42,781 bases of DNA. Source: Treponema sp. GTDB taxonomy: Bacteria > Spirochaetota > Spirochaetia > Treponematales > Treponemataceae. Both the position numbers and the translations under genes were made by a program. The notes beneath the pieces were generated by a model, which saw nothing but the letters and a program-made list of their open reading frames with translations, ran no database searches and was not told the origin of the DNA. The stretch covers positions 1-42,781 of the forward strand of contig JAEDJA010000020.1 of NCBI GenBank assembly GCA_016296575.1, given 5' to 3'. Within the stretch, counting starts at the first letter, position 1, and every line of letters starts with the position of its first letter. This document shows, one piece after another, positions 25,074 through 34,895 of the stretch.

Positions 25074-28000
25074 ATGTACAAATCAGTAGATCCAAAAGTC
25101 GATTTCCCAAAACAGGAAGAAGAGGTTTTAAAATTCTGGCAGGAAAATGACGTTTTCAAGAAGTCTGTAGATCAGCGTGAAGGTTCAGAGGAATTCGTTT
25201 TCTTTGACGGACCTCCATTTGCAACAGGACTTCCTCACTTCGGACATTTTATTCCATCTACTATTAAAGATATTATTCCACGTTACCAGACAATGAAAGG
25301 TAAAAAGGTAGACCGTCGTTTCGGATGGGACTGTCATGGTCTTCCAATCGAAAATCTTATTGAAAAAGAACTTGGAATTAACTCAAAGCACGAAATTGAA
25401 GAAATGGGCGTTGATAAATTCAACGAAGCCTGTCGTGCTTCAGTTCTCCGCTATACATCAGAATGGCGTAAGACAATTACACGTATGGGCCGCTGGGTAG
25501 ACTTTGACCGGGACTACAAAACAATGAATCCTGAATTCATGGAATCAATCTGGTGGGTTGCAAAATCACTTTGGGATAAAGGACTCATTTACGAAGGACA
25601 GTACATTCTTCCATATTGTCCACGCTGTTCAACAGTTCTTTCTTCTCACGAACTTGCACAAGGGTATAAAGATAAACAGGATCCTGCAGTTACAATCCGC
25701 TTCAAGGTAAAGAGCCTTCCAGCCGCTATCGGTGACAACGATCTTGAAAATACATACTTCATCGCCTGGACAACAACTCCTTGGACTCTTCCTTCAAACC
25801 TGGGTCTTTGTATGGGACCAGAAGTTGAATACGTAAAACTTAAGGATAAATCTGACGGAACAAATTACATTTTTGCTAAAGCCCGTATTTCAGCTTACTT
25901 CAAAAACGAAGCAGATTACGAAATTCTTTGGACCCACAAGGGTAGCGAATTTATTGATGCAACTTATGAACCACTTTTCCCATATTTTGCAGACCTTGCT
26001 GACCCAAAAGCTTGTGAAGAAAAATCAGGTCAGAAATGTGAAAAGGGTGCTTTCCGTATGTTCAATGCTGACTACGTTTCTACAGAAGACGGTACTGGTA
26101 TTGTTCATATTGCTCCAGCCTTTGGTGAAGAAGATAACAAAGTATTCCGTGGTTCAGGTGTACCAAATGTACAGCCACTGGATGCTGAATGTAAATTCAC
26201 AAAAGAAGTTTCTGATTATGCAGGCGTATTCGTAAAAGATGCTGATAAAGATATTATGGACCGCCTTAAAAAAGAAGGCAAGCTTGTAAAACGGGAAACA
26301 GTAAACCACCAGTATCCACACTGCTGGAGATGTGGTTCTCCTCTGATTTACCGTGGTATCGGTTCATGGTTCGTAAAAGTACAGGATCACCACGAGGCAC
26401 TTCTTAGAGCAAACAGCCAGATTAAATGGCAGCCATCCCATATTAAAGAAGGACGCTTTGGTAAATGGCTTGCAGGTTCACGGGACTGGGCAGTAAGCCG
26501 TAACCGTTACTGGGGTAACCCAATTCCAATCTGGCGTTGTGATGACATTGAATGTAAACATACTCTTTGTGTAGGAAGCCGTCAAGAGCTTAAAGACCTT
26601 TCTGGTGTTTATCCTGAAGATCTTCACAAACAGTTTGTAGATAAAATCACAATTCCTTGTCCAAAATGTAAGGGCACAATGCACCGTATTCCAGAAGTTT
26701 TTGACTGCTGGTTTGAATCAGGAAGCATGCCTTACGGACAGCAGCATTATCCTTTTGAAAATAAAGAATTCTTTGAAAGTCATTTCCCTGCAAACTTTAT
26801 TTCAGAAGGTCTGGACCAGACACGCGGATGGTTCTACACACTTACAATTCTTGCAAGTCACCTTTTTGACAAACCTGCATTCCAGAACTGTATCGTAAAC
26901 GGACTTGTTCTTGCAGAAGACGGACGTAAAATGTCTAAGTCTCTCAAAAATTACACAGATCCTGTTGAAGCAATCAATATGTTCGGTGCCGATGCACTTC
27001 GTCTGTTCTTGATTCACTCAGCTGTTGTTAAGGCAGATGACCTTCGTTATTCAGATGCTGGTGTTCGTGAAGTTCTTAAGAATATCCTTATTCCTCTTTG
27101 GAGCGGATACTCATTCTTTGTTCAGTATGCCAATATTGATGGAGTAAGCTGTACAGGTCACGAATTTGACAGTAAACTTCCTGAAAATCCTCTTGACCGC
27201 TGGATTCTTTCTGTTACTCAGAAAATGATTAAAGATGTAACAGCTGCCCTTGATGATTACGACCTTAGTGCTGCTATTGATCCACTTATCGCATTTATCG
27301 ATCAGATTAATAACTGGTATATCCGCCGTAACCGCCGCCGCTTCTGGAAATCTGGAAACGACAATGACAAGATGGAAGCCTATGCTTCACTTTACTATGC
27401 ACTTAAAACTTTCTGTAAGGTTGCTGCTCCTGTAATTCCTTTCATTACAGAAACTATGTACCAGAACTTTAAGACAGAAAGTGACAAAGAATCTGTTCAT
27501 CTTTGTGATTATCCTGTTTACAACGAAAAAATGCGGGATGAAGCTTTGGAATTCCGTATGGCTACAGTTCAGAAGGCTGTTTCAATGGGACGTTCTCTGC
27601 GTAATCAGTTCAACCTTAAAAACCGTCAGCCACTGGCTTCTTGTCAGCTTGTTACTCGTAATGCAGAAGAACGGGCTGTTCTTTCTGATATGCAGGATAC
27701 AATTGCCGAAGAATTGAACGTAAAACAGGTTATTTTCCACGATAAGGAAGATGAACTTGTTGAATACAAGGCAAAGGCAAACTTCAAGGTAATGGGTAAG
27801 GAACTTGGTCCTAAGATGAAGGCTTGCGCAAGCATCATCATGACTCTTACTTCTGAACAGATTGAACAGGTTTTGAACGGAAATGCACTTGTTATCGATG
27901 TTGAAGGGCAGAATGTTGAACTTACAGAAGAAAAGCTTATTGTTGAACGCATCGAAAAAGAAAACCTTAAAGTTGTAAACGAAGGAACTCTTACAGTTGC

Positions 28001-28280
28001 TCTGGATACTAAAGTAACGGACGAACTTAAAAAAGAAGGCTACGTTCGTGATCTTATCCGTGGTATTCAGAATGCACGTAAGGAAAGTGGTTTTAATGTA
28101 ACAGACCGTATTAAGCTTACTGTAAGTGGTGACCCAGAGCTTTCTGATGCTTTCAAGACTTTTGAATCAATGATTGCTTCTGAAGTTCTTGCTGAAAAAT
28201 CTTCATGGACAGATTCTCTTGACGGTGTTAAAGTTGAAGCAGATGATAAAACATGGATTATTAAAGTTGAAAAAGCATAA
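25074..28280 (+). CDS. ileS: Isoleucyl-tRNA synthetase (eukaryote-like type)
   Basis: 1068 aa. Class I synthetase: HIGH-type motif in GPPFATGLPHFGHFIPSTIKD, KMSKS in GRKMSKSLKNY, and zinc-type cysteine pairs at CPRC, CWRCG and CPKCKG. The PPFATGLPH form of the first motif and the length place it with the eukaryote-like (type 2) enzymes, not the classic bacterial one, as known for several spirochaetes; this type is generally less sensitive to mupirocin. The start is ATG 25074 after AAGGAG. Its 3' end overlaps the start of the next gene. Confidence 0.96.
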   Translation: MYKSVDPKVDFPKQEEEVLKFWQENDVFKKSVDQREGSEEFVFFDGPPFATGLPHFGHFIPSTIKDIIPRYQTMKGKKVDRRFGWDCHGLPIENLIEKELGINSKHEIEEMGVDKFNEACRASVLRYTSEWRKTITRMGRWVDFDRDYKTMNPEFMESIWWVAKSLWDKGLIYEGQYILPYCPRCSTVLSSHELAQGYKDKQDPAVTIRFKVKSLPAAIGDNDLENTYFIAWTTTPWTLPSNLGLCMGPEVEYVKLKDKSDGTNYIFAKARISAYFKNEADYEILWTHKGSEFIDATYEPLFPYFADLADPKACEEKSGQKCEKGAFRMFNADYVSTEDGTGIVHIAPAFGEEDNKVFRGSGVPNVQPLDAECKFTKEVSDYAGVFVKDADKDIMDRLKKEGKLVKRETVNHQYPHCWRCGSPLIYRGIGSWFVKVQDHHEALLRANSQIKWQPSHIKEGRFGKWLAGSRDWAVSRNRYWGNPIPIWRCDDIECKHTLCVGSRQELKDLSGVYPEDLHKQFVDKITIPCPKCKGTMHRIPEVFDCWFESGSMPYGQQHYPFENKEFFESHFPANFISEGLDQTRGWFYTLTILASHLFDKPAFQNCIVNGLVLAEDGRKMSKSLKNYTDPVEAINMFGADALRLFLIHSAVVKADDLRYSDAGVREVLKNILIPLWSGYSFFVQYANIDGVSCTGHEFDSKLPENPLDRWILSVTQKMIKDVTAALDDYDLSAAIDPLIAFIDQINNWYIRRNRRRFWKSGNDNDKMEAYASLYYALKTFCKVAAPVIPFITETMYQNFKTESDKESVHLCDYPVYNEKMRDEALEFRMATVQKAVSMGRSLRNQFNLKNRQPLASCQLVTRNAEERAVLSDMQDTIAEELNVKQVIFHDKEDELVEYKAKANFKVMGKELGPKMKACASIIMTLTSEQIEQVLNGNALVIDVEGQNVELTEEKLIVERIEKENLKVVNEGTLTVALDTKVTDELKKEGYVRDLIRGIQNARKESGFNVTDRIKLTVSGDPELSDAFKTFESMIASEVLAEKSSWTDSLDGVKVEADDKTWIIKVEKA

Positions 28281-29184
28281 GTTTTTTTCAAAGCTACTTA
28301 AATTTTCAAGTCTCATTGTTCTTGCAGGAATTTTTTTTTCCTGTAAAACAATGAGTGTTGCCCCATCTTTAAATGAAGTTCATCCCCTGGATTTGCTTGA
28401 TGAAAAGAGTGCTTTTTATATTGCTGTTCCTTCAAAAGCAGATCCTGAACTTATTTCACGGGTTATAAAAAATAACGTGCCATCTCTTTCCGATAATGAT
28501 GCAAAATTGATTGGAGAAAGAGTAGAAACTGTTTATCTTGGGCTATCCCATAAAAAAAATCTAACTTCAGTTCAGGCCGCAGCAAAGTGTGATGTTCCAC
28601 TTAAATATATTCCAAAAGCACTGAATTCAAAAAACGGCTGGACCACTGAATCCTATGCTGCCAAAAACGGACTTCGCCCTTATTCAATTTATAAATCAGA
28701 TTCAATAGATATTTGTTTTCCTGCTTCTTCCAGGATGCTTTTAGGCCGTGATCTTCCTGCAATGATTGATCTTTATGATGAACTTGCCTGGACTCCTAAA
28801 AATCCTTCTGATTCTGAAGATGAAAATTTAAATACTTGTCTTGATAAGGAAATCTATCAGTATCTTAAAGGTGCGGAAGATGAAATTCGTTTTTTTGCAA
28901 ACCAGCCTCAGGCATTTCTTTCAATTCTAATGGGTTCAACCCTGGATTTAAAACTTATCAATGTAAATGGACGCATGATTGTTGATGAAAAGCATCCTCA
29001 GCAGTATTTAGTGGATATTAATTTTGAATTTAAATCTGCTGCAATTCTTAAGGCAGGCAAAGTTCTATTAAAAGTTGCATTTGGTCTCACTGATGCTGAT
29101 TCAAAAGAGCTTTCACCTACAATACTTTCCATCAAGAATATTAAAATTAGCAAAAAACAGCTTTACTCTTTGCTGTTGATATAA
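28243..29184 (+). CDS. Putative lipoprotein of unknown function
   Basis: About 313 aa. A basic N-terminus, a hydrophobic stretch (LIVLAGIFFSC) and a lipobox Cys followed by KTMS point to a lipoprotein; the remainder is a soluble domain of no family I recognise. The start is uncertain: ATG 28243 and TTG 28267 (MKKHKFF...) both overlap the end of ileS in another frame, and the TTG gives the more typical lipoprotein leader. Tight overlap suggests co-transcription with ileS. Confidence 0.75.
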   Translation: MIKHGLLKLKKHKFFSKLLKFSSLIVLAGIFFSCKTMSVAPSLNEVHPLDLLDEKSAFYIAVPSKADPELISRVIKNNVPSLSDNDAKLIGERVETVYLGLSHKKNLTSVQAAAKCDVPLKYIPKALNSKNGWTTESYAAKNGLRPYSIYKSDSIDICFPASSRMLLGRDLPAMIDLYDELAWTPKNPSDSEDENLNTCLDKEIYQYLKGAEDEIRFFANQPQAFLSILMGSTLDLKLINVNGRMIVDEKHPQQYLVDINFEFKSAAILKAGKVLLKVAFGLTDADSKELSPTILSIKNIKISKKQLYSLLLI

Positions 29185-29205
29185 ATCAAATAATGGAGGC
29201 TTAAA

Positions 29206-30237
29206 ATGGCACAGGATAAAATTATTTTGAAGGCAGAAGATTTGGACGGTTATCTTACAGATCAGGATATGAAGGATCTTGCATGTCTTGATGAAATGTT
29301 CAAAGAAACAATGACTCATTTTGAGCCTCTTGATAAAGATAAGGTTATTGAAAGTTACGATAGACTTGGTAAAAAAATGCAGGAAATCTGTTCAGCACAT
29401 CCTCAGATTCAGGTATATTCTTTTGTAACAGAAGAAGGTGCTCACGCAGAAGCAAGCCATGTTATTTCAAAACTCCGTGACATTAAAACAGATCATCAGG
29501 AATTTATGTATTATTCACAGCGTGCTTACGAAATGCTCTTCCGTATGGCTTACACCGGTAAACATACAGATAAAAAAAGTCATATTTTCGTACAGACCCC
29601 TGTAAATTTCCCAGTTCAAAACTATGCTGTTCACAAAATCCCAGATGTTGATTCTCAGGTAAATAATTCTGTTATGTGTGTTATGCTCCGTGGCGCTCTT
29701 TTGCCTTCTATGATTATGTCCAAAGAAATTCAGGAATATTCAAACGATTACATAACTCCTTTTGCATTGTTTAAAATCAGCCGCAACGATAACAAAAAAG
29801 AAAATGACATGGAATACATCCTTGACCTGAACAAGTCTTTCTTTAATCTTGAACAGCTTGACGGAAAAGACCTGATTTTTGCTGATCCTATGAATGCCAC
29901 AGGTGGTTCACTGGTTACTGTAGTAAAATATCTTCAGAGTCAGGGTGTAAAACCAAAATCAATCAAATTTTTTAATACAATTTCTACACTTAAAGGTTCC
30001 ATCCGTGTTACTCGTGCTCTGAAAAACTGTACTTGTTATACACTGTGGGTTGATCCTGTAATGAACGAAAAAGCATATATTATGCCAGGACTGGGTGATG
30101 CAGGGGACCGCCTCAATGGTTGTGACACTAAAGATTCTCCACGTAATATCATGCAGCTGGTAGCAGATTATGGTCACAATATTGCAGGACTTTACCGTTC
30201 TCAGCTTTTTGAAATTGAAAGAACTGTTCTTGGCTAG
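29206..30237 (+). CDS. Uracil phosphoribosyltransferase-like protein with N-terminal extension
   Basis: 343 aa. The C-terminal ~210 residues match the UPRTase fold: PRPP loop FADPMNATGGSLVTVVKYL, then AYIMPGLGDAGDRLNG, the uracil-binding end of Upp. UPRTase makes UMP from uracil and PRPP. The first ~130 residues (helical, KDLACLDEMF..., SQRAYEMLFRMAY) have no counterpart in ordinary ~210-aa Upp; their role is unknown. The ribosome binding site TGGAGG precedes ATG 29206. It lies between two lipoprotein genes and has no other salvage gene directly beside it, although a uridine kinase-like gene and ndk lie 6-9 kb away. Confidence 0.85.
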   Translation: MAQDKIILKAEDLDGYLTDQDMKDLACLDEMFKETMTHFEPLDKDKVIESYDRLGKKMQEICSAHPQIQVYSFVTEEGAHAEASHVISKLRDIKTDHQEFMYYSQRAYEMLFRMAYTGKHTDKKSHIFVQTPVNFPVQNYAVHKIPDVDSQVNNSVMCVMLRGALLPSMIMSKEIQEYSNDYITPFALFKISRNDNKKENDMEYILDLNKSFFNLEQLDGKDLIFADPMNATGGSLVTVVKYLQSQGVKPKSIKFFNTISTLKGSIRVTRALKNCTCYTLWVDPVMNEKAYIMPGLGDAGDRLNGCDTKDSPRNIMQLVADYGHNIAGLYRSQLFEIERTVLG

Positions 30238-30250
30238 TAAAACTGGCTTT

Positions 30251-30853
30251 ATGAAAAAAATATTCTTTTTCCCGGCAGCTGTTTTTATTCTCATTTTATT
30301 GGTATCCTGTGCTGGAACTCCTAAAGCAGGAGAAAAGGGGATGGTTGAAAATTTATACACAGAGTACTTCAATCTTGCTGAAACCTATATGGAACTTCAG
30401 AAATACGATAAGGCACTTCCTCTGTATAAAACAGCCAGTGAAGTTGAGGACTATTATTGGATTTCAACTTACCGCATGTCAAAAATTTATTTAAGTCAGA
30501 ATAACTGGTCCAAGGCAATGGAATGTTATCAGGAGCTTTTGAAACGGGATCTTGATAATACAAATCTTAAAGAATCTATTGCTTATTGTTATGCAATGAA
30601 CGGAAACCGGGAAAAAGCTCTTTCGATTTACGAAGAACTGTTCAATTCAGGAAATACAAGCGAAGATATTCTTTCTAACATAATTTCCATAAATACGTCT
30701 TTTCTGAAGGATGAAAAACTAAGTGATGACGAAAAACAGGTGTTTAAGGAAACTGCCCAAAGATATTTTGAAGAATTGAAGGAAATGTATCCTGAAAACA
30801 AGAATATTCCTTCTTTCGAAACAATCTTTAATCCTCCTGAGCAAACTTCTTAA
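30251..30853 (+). CDS. TPR-repeat lipoprotein
   Basis: 200 aa. Signal peptide with lipobox (FILILLVSCAGTPKAG) followed by at least three tetratricopeptide-type helical pairs (LAETYMELQKYDKALPLY, AMECYQELLKRD, AYCYAMNGNREKALSIYEEL). Probably a membrane-anchored scaffold facing the periplasm; its partner is not evident. It starts 13 nt after the UPRTase-like gene and its 3' end overlaps the convergent helicase gene by 26 bp. Confidence 0.82.
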   Translation: MKKIFFFPAAVFILILLVSCAGTPKAGEKGMVENLYTEYFNLAETYMELQKYDKALPLYKTASEVEDYYWISTYRMSKIYLSQNNWSKAMECYQELLKRDLDNTNLKESIAYCYAMNGNREKALSIYEELFNSGNTSEDILSNIISINTSFLKDEKLSDDEKQVFKETAQRYFEELKEMYPENKNIPSFETIFNPPEQTS

Positions 30854-32840
30854 GCATATCCTGCAGAAAATTATGGGCCTGATCGTCTGTAAATTCAGTG
30901 GTTTTAGGTTCATGATAGGCAACAAGATTTGCAGGAATTTCATCAAGGAATCGGCTTGGCTCGCTGTCTTGAACCATCTGCATGTGTCTTCTTTGCAGGC
31001 AGGAAGTCAGGTAAAGCTTGTCCCGGGCCCGGGTTATGGCAACATAAAACAATCTACGCTCTTCTTCAACATCTCCACCGTTTTCTTCCACTGATCTTGC
31101 GTGAGGAATCAGTCCTTCTTCAACACCGGCAATAAAAACAACCGGGAATTCCAGTCCTTTGCTGGCGTGAATTGTCATAAGGTTTACTTTTCCTTTGTCA
31201 CCGTCTTCATTCATATCGTCACGGGAAAGAAGGGTTATGCGGTTCAGATAATTGAAAAGGTTAGGGGCAGTATTTTCAGGATCTTCTTCCCATACTTTAA
31301 TTGATGAAAGAAGACTTTCAATATTCATAAGCTTGAATCTAATGGCTTTTTCGCTCTTTGCATTTTCAACAAGAAGATGGTCACGATAATTTATATCTTC
31401 CAGAAGCTTTCGGATTTTCTGTTCCAGACCCCGGCCGCTTAAAAGGTTCTTTCTGTGTTCCTCAATAATATTTACAAAATCCTGCAAATCCTGTTTAAGT
31501 GCTTCACTTGCACGACTGTCTTTTCGTTCAATAAGTGATTTTATGGCAGTCCAGAGTGTACAGTTCAATTCCTGTGCTTCATCATTTATTACCTGAATTG
31601 CAGCTCGTCCAATACCACGGCGTGGAGTATTAATGATACGCAAAAGGTTGATGTCATCTTCATGGTTTGCAATGATACGAAGGTAACTTATTACATCACG
31701 GATTTCTTTTCGTTCAAAAAATGATGTTCCTCCGCTCATAGTGTAGGGAATATTGTTCTGAAGAAATGCTTCTTCAAGCCATCGTCCCTGGGTGTTTGCG
31801 CGGATTAAAACTCCAAAATCATCGTATTTTCGTTTTTCTTCTGCAACAATGCCAAGAATACTTTCTGCAATAAAATCAGCTTCATCAGTTTCGTTTTTAG
31901 GCATGTAGATTTCAATAGGTTTTCCCCCGCCATTTCCACTCCAAAGCTTTTTATCCTTACGGTTTGTGTTGTGGGCTATTACACCGTTTGCTGCTTCTAG
32001 AATAGTCTCTGTAGAACGATAATTCTGTTCAAGGCGTATTTCTGTAACATTAAAATCTTTTTCAAAATTGATGATATTCTGGTAGTCCGCTCCACGCCAG
32101 CTGTAAATGCTCTGATCATCGTCACCTACAACAGCAACATTCTTGTCGGCCAGAAGGTGCATAAGCTCGTACTGCTGATGACTGGTATCCTGAAATTCAT
32201 CTACCATAAGATATTTATAGCGTTCCCGGTATCGTTCCAGAACATCAGGGCATTCCTTAAAAAGTTTGATAGGTAAAACAATAAGATCATCAAAATCTAC
32301 GGCATTGTAAAGCTTTAAACCTTCCTGGTACATCTCATAAAGAGGACGGTAAGTGTCACCTTCTGTGTTCCAGCTTTTACGGCCAGTTTTGATATTTGAA
32401 ATCAGATTTCCAATGGAATAAATATCCATGGCATCCTGGGAATATTTTAGTTCACGTCCACATTCTTTAATAAGTGCAACACGGTCAGTTTCATCATAGA
32501 TTGAAAAATTCTCACGAAATCCAAGACGAGTAATATCCTGGCGAAGAATTTTTACACCAAAGGCATGAAAGGTGGAAACTGTAAGCATAGGAAGTTTTTT
32601 TCCTGTAAGTTCTTTAACACGGGTTTCCATTTCACGGGCAGCTTTATTTGTAAATGTAAGGGCAAGAATCTGGCTTTGAGGAATTCCTTTATCAAGCATG
32701 TGGGCAATTCGGAAAGTGATTACACGGGTTTTACCGCTTCCAGCTCCCGCAATAATGAGAATTGCTCCTTCTGTGGTGGTAACGGCTTTATATTGTTCAG
32801 GATTAAGCTCATTTTTTAGATTGGTTAAATCAACTGCCAT
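30828..32840 (-). CDS. ATP-dependent DNA helicase, PcrA/UvrD/Rep family
   Basis: 670 aa from ATG 32840 (MAVDLTNLKNELNPEQYKAV). SF1A motifs: Q motif LNPEQ, Walker A AGAGSGKT, VDEFQDTSHQQ, GDDDQSIYSWRGA, LEQNYRST, TIHASKGLEFPVVF, and VAITRARDKLYL. Unwinds 3' to 5' in repair and replication restart. The long upstream extension in the open frame has no domain support and overlaps the divergent promoter region, so the shorter start is used. A TATATT -10 lies 9 nt before this ATG and no Shine-Dalgarno is seen. PcrA, Rep and UvrD cannot be separated with confidence here. Confidence 0.93.
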   Translation of the reverse strand: MAVDLTNLKNELNPEQYKAVTTTEGAILIIAGAGSGKTRVITFRIAHMLDKGIPQSQILALTFTNKAAREMETRVKELTGKKLPMLTVSTFHAFGVKILRQDITRLGFRENFSIYDETDRVALIKECGRELKYSQDAMDIYSIGNLISNIKTGRKSWNTEGDTYRPLYEMYQEGLKLYNAVDFDDLIVLPIKLFKECPDVLERYRERYKYLMVDEFQDTSHQQYELMHLLADKNVAVVGDDDQSIYSWRGADYQNIINFEKDFNVTEIRLEQNYRSTETILEAANGVIAHNTNRKDKKLWSGNGGGKPIEIYMPKNETDEADFIAESILGIVAEEKRKYDDFGVLIRANTQGRWLEEAFLQNNIPYTMSGGTSFFERKEIRDVISYLRIIANHEDDINLLRIINTPRRGIGRAAIQVINDEAQELNCTLWTAIKSLIERKDSRASEALKQDLQDFVNIIEEHRKNLLSGRGLEQKIRKLLEDINYRDHLLVENAKSEKAIRFKLMNIESLLSSIKVWEEDPENTAPNLFNYLNRITLLSRDDMNEDGDKGKVNLMTIHASKGLEFPVVFIAGVEEGLIPHARSVEENGGDVEEERRLFYVAITRARDKLYLTSCLQRRHMQMVQDSEPSRFLDEIPANLVAYHEPKTTEFTDDQAHNFLQDMLKKFAQED

Positions 32841-32891
32841 AGAATTGTAAATATAGCAAATTTCGATAAACTGTGCTACAATAAATCTATT
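32841..32891. promoter_or_regulatory. Divergent promoter region, helicase and hexokinase
   Basis: Only 51 bp separate the two start codons. On the plus strand TACAAT (32877-32882) lies 9 nt before the hexokinase ATG; on the minus strand TATATT (32855-32850) lies 9 nt before the helicase ATG. Neither gene has a Shine-Dalgarno, so both mRNAs are likely to have leaders of 0-3 nt. Confidence 0.45.
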
Positions 32892-34175
32892 ATGAATTAT
32901 CAAGTTGCATCATTTTTAATGAAACATAACTTTGTATGTCATGTAGACGTACTTACTGCGGCCCAGGCTATTCTGGACGATATGAAAAAGGGATTGAAAA
33001 AGGAAAAATCCAATCAGGATATGATCCGCACTTTCTGTAATCCACCAAAGAATCCTGTACGTAATGAAAGTGTTATAGTTATTGATGCAGGTGGAACAAA
33101 CTTTCGTTCCTGCCTTGTTTCTTTTGATGATAAAGGTGAAGCTACTATTTCCGAAATGGAAAAAACTGCTATGCCTGGTGTAGCAAAAGAACTTAGCAAA
33201 AAAGATTTTTTCAATCAGATTGCGTCAAATCTTGATCACCTTAAAAATAAAGCTGATAAAATCGGTTTCTGTTTCTCTTATCCAATGGAAATTACCGAAG
33301 ATGGAGACGGAATCCTTCTTGGTTTTTCAAAAGAAGTAAAAGCTCCTGAAGTTGTTGGAAGCAAAGTAGGTGAATGTCTTAAGGCTGCCCTTAAAGAAAA
33401 AGGCTGGAATGATATCAAACAGATTACATTATGTAACGACACTGTTTCAGCTCTTCTTGCCGGAAATGCCTGTGTTCCATCTACCGAAGTTTCATCTTAT
33501 ATCGGAATGATTCTTGGAACAGGTCTTAATGCGGCATATCTTCAGCCTGCCTGTGATATTTGCGGTATTAAAGAACAGATTATTGTTTGTGAAAGCGGAA
33601 AATTCCTTGGTGTAAATCAGAGCGATTTCGATAAACAGGTTTGTGCAGCTTCAACAAGTCCAGATTCTTTCTTCCTTGAAAAGCTTTGTTCAGGTGCTTA
33701 TCTTGGACCAGTTTCTTACTATGCACTTACAGCTGCTGCTAAAGAAGGTGTTTTCTCTGAAAAAATGTCTGCAGAAATCCTTAAGCTTGATTCTCTTACA
33801 CTTATCGAAATGGATAAATTCCTTCATGGACCTTACAATACAGAAACTGTTCTTGGTAAAATCTGTGCAGAATCAGCAACTGACGAAGATTTTGACCGCA
33901 TTATCCAGATTCTTGATGCTATCTGTGAACGCTCTGCCCGATACGGTGCTGCAATTCTTACTGCCTGTGCTCTTCAGACAGGAAAAGGAAAACAATCTCA
34001 TAAACCTATCTGCATTCTTTGTAACGGAACAACATTCTTCAAAACATGGATGATTCGTGAACGTGTTTACGCTTATCTTGATGAAGTTCTTACAAAACAG
34101 AGTGGCGTATTTTGGAAAATTGTTTCCATCGACAATGATATTACCCTTGGAACTGCTATTGCGGGTTTGATTTAG
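32892..34175 (+). CDS. Hexokinase (eukaryotic hexokinase family)
   Basis: 427 aa. Phosphorylates glucose or other hexoses with ATP. The phosphate-1 motif is VIDAGGTNFRSCLVSF; GFCFSYPME, LCNDTVSALLAG and the GMILGTGLNAAY motif form the sugar and ATP site; CILCNGTTFFKTWM and TLGTAIAGLI close the C-terminal half. The arrangement is that of the hexokinase Pfam family seen in yeast and animals and also in treponemes, not of the short bacterial ROK or Glk families. It stands alone between the divergent helicase and flbB-like genes. Confidence 0.9.
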   Translation: MNYQVASFLMKHNFVCHVDVLTAAQAILDDMKKGLKKEKSNQDMIRTFCNPPKNPVRNESVIVIDAGGTNFRSCLVSFDDKGEATISEMEKTAMPGVAKELSKKDFFNQIASNLDHLKNKADKIGFCFSYPMEITEDGDGILLGFSKEVKAPEVVGSKVGECLKAALKEKGWNDIKQITLCNDTVSALLAGNACVPSTEVSSYIGMILGTGLNAAYLQPACDICGIKEQIIVCESGKFLGVNQSDFDKQVCAASTSPDSFFLEKLCSGAYLGPVSYYALTAAAKEGVFSEKMSAEILKLDSLTLIEMDKFLHGPYNTETVLGKICAESATDEDFDRIIQILDAICERSARYGAAILTACALQTGKGKQSHKPICILCNGTTFFKTWMIRERVYAYLDEVLTKQSGVFWKIVSIDNDITLGTAIAGLI

Positions 34176-34195
34176 TAAAGTTATTGTTGTAGAAT
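34167..34195 (+). promoter_or_regulatory. Promoter of the flbB-like gene
   Basis: -35 TTGATT (34167-34172) overlaps the hexokinase stop; a 17-bp spacer and -10 TAGAAT (34190-34195) follow. The Shine-Dalgarno GAGGGG comes a few bases after the predicted start. Confidence 0.6.
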
Positions 34196-34212
34196 AGAGA
34201 AGAGGGGTAAAA

Positions 34213-34836
34213 ATGGCAAAAAACGTAGGTAAAACAATAGTTCTTCTCATTGTGATTATTGTATTAGTCCTTGGTGGACTGCTTTGGTTTGATTATCTTG
34301 GCGTAGTTCACGTAAAATCCGTTTTTGCTCCTGTCTACAAGCTTATTGGTAAAACACCTCAAACTTCACTTACAGCTACACAGACTAATCCTCTTACTTC
34401 AAATCTGGACGAAGAGCGTCTTACTAAACAGCGTGAAGCTTTGGATTTGTTTGCCGAAGAATTGGACAAAAGAGAAGCCGCTATCAAGGAGTCTGAAAAT
34501 CATTATGAACAGATTGCACTTGAACTTTCTGAACGAGAAAAAAATCAGGTAGATAGAGAAAAAACCTTTGAACAGACTGTAAACCGATATAACGACAAAA
34601 ATCTTAATATTGAACAGATTGCCATAAACTTGAACGGTATGCGTCCACAGGCTTCAGTTGATATTCTTTGTGCTATGGATGATCAGACTGTAATTGACGT
34701 TCTGCGAAAGGTAGAAGAAATTGCCGCTCGTGATGGATCTTCTTCCATGGGTTCTTACTGGCTTTCTCTTATGCCTGCCGAAAGAGCAGCTGAAATCCAG
34801 CGAAAAATGATAACCAAACCTAATTCACTGGAATAG
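34213..34836 (+). CDS. flbB: FlbB/MotE-like flagellar periplasmic protein
   Basis: 207 aa. One N-terminal membrane segment (TIVLLIVIIVLVLGGLLWF), a long coiled coil (~75-125, EELDKREAAIKESENHYEQIALELSEREK), and a C-terminal domain like the MgtE N-terminal/MotE fold (LNGMRPQASVDILCAMDDQTVIDVLRKV). This layout matches spirochaete FlbB, a collar protein around the periplasmic flagellar motor that helps assemble stators. No other flagellar structural gene is in the window, so identity rests on architecture alone; MotE or another MgtE_N-like chaperone is the alternative. It has its own promoter and a GAGGGG ribosome binding site. Confidence 0.65.
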   Translation: MAKNVGKTIVLLIVIIVLVLGGLLWFDYLGVVHVKSVFAPVYKLIGKTPQTSLTATQTNPLTSNLDEERLTKQREALDLFAEELDKREAAIKESENHYEQIALELSEREKNQVDREKTFEQTVNRYNDKNLNIEQIAINLNGMRPQASVDILCAMDDQTVIDVLRKVEEIAARDGSSSMGSYWLSLMPAERAAEIQRKMITKPNSLE

Positions 34837-34895
34837 GAAAGTTGTTTTTATAAACTGGATTCAGCATATCTTCCTAAATGCTTGTATTCTTTTTT

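Noticed and set aside
34837..34895. Intrinsic terminator between the flbB-like and transglutaminase-like genes
   Set aside because: AGCAT/ATGCT with a T-rich tail is visible, but the stem is only 5 bp and A/T-rich, and the T-run is not directly adjacent.
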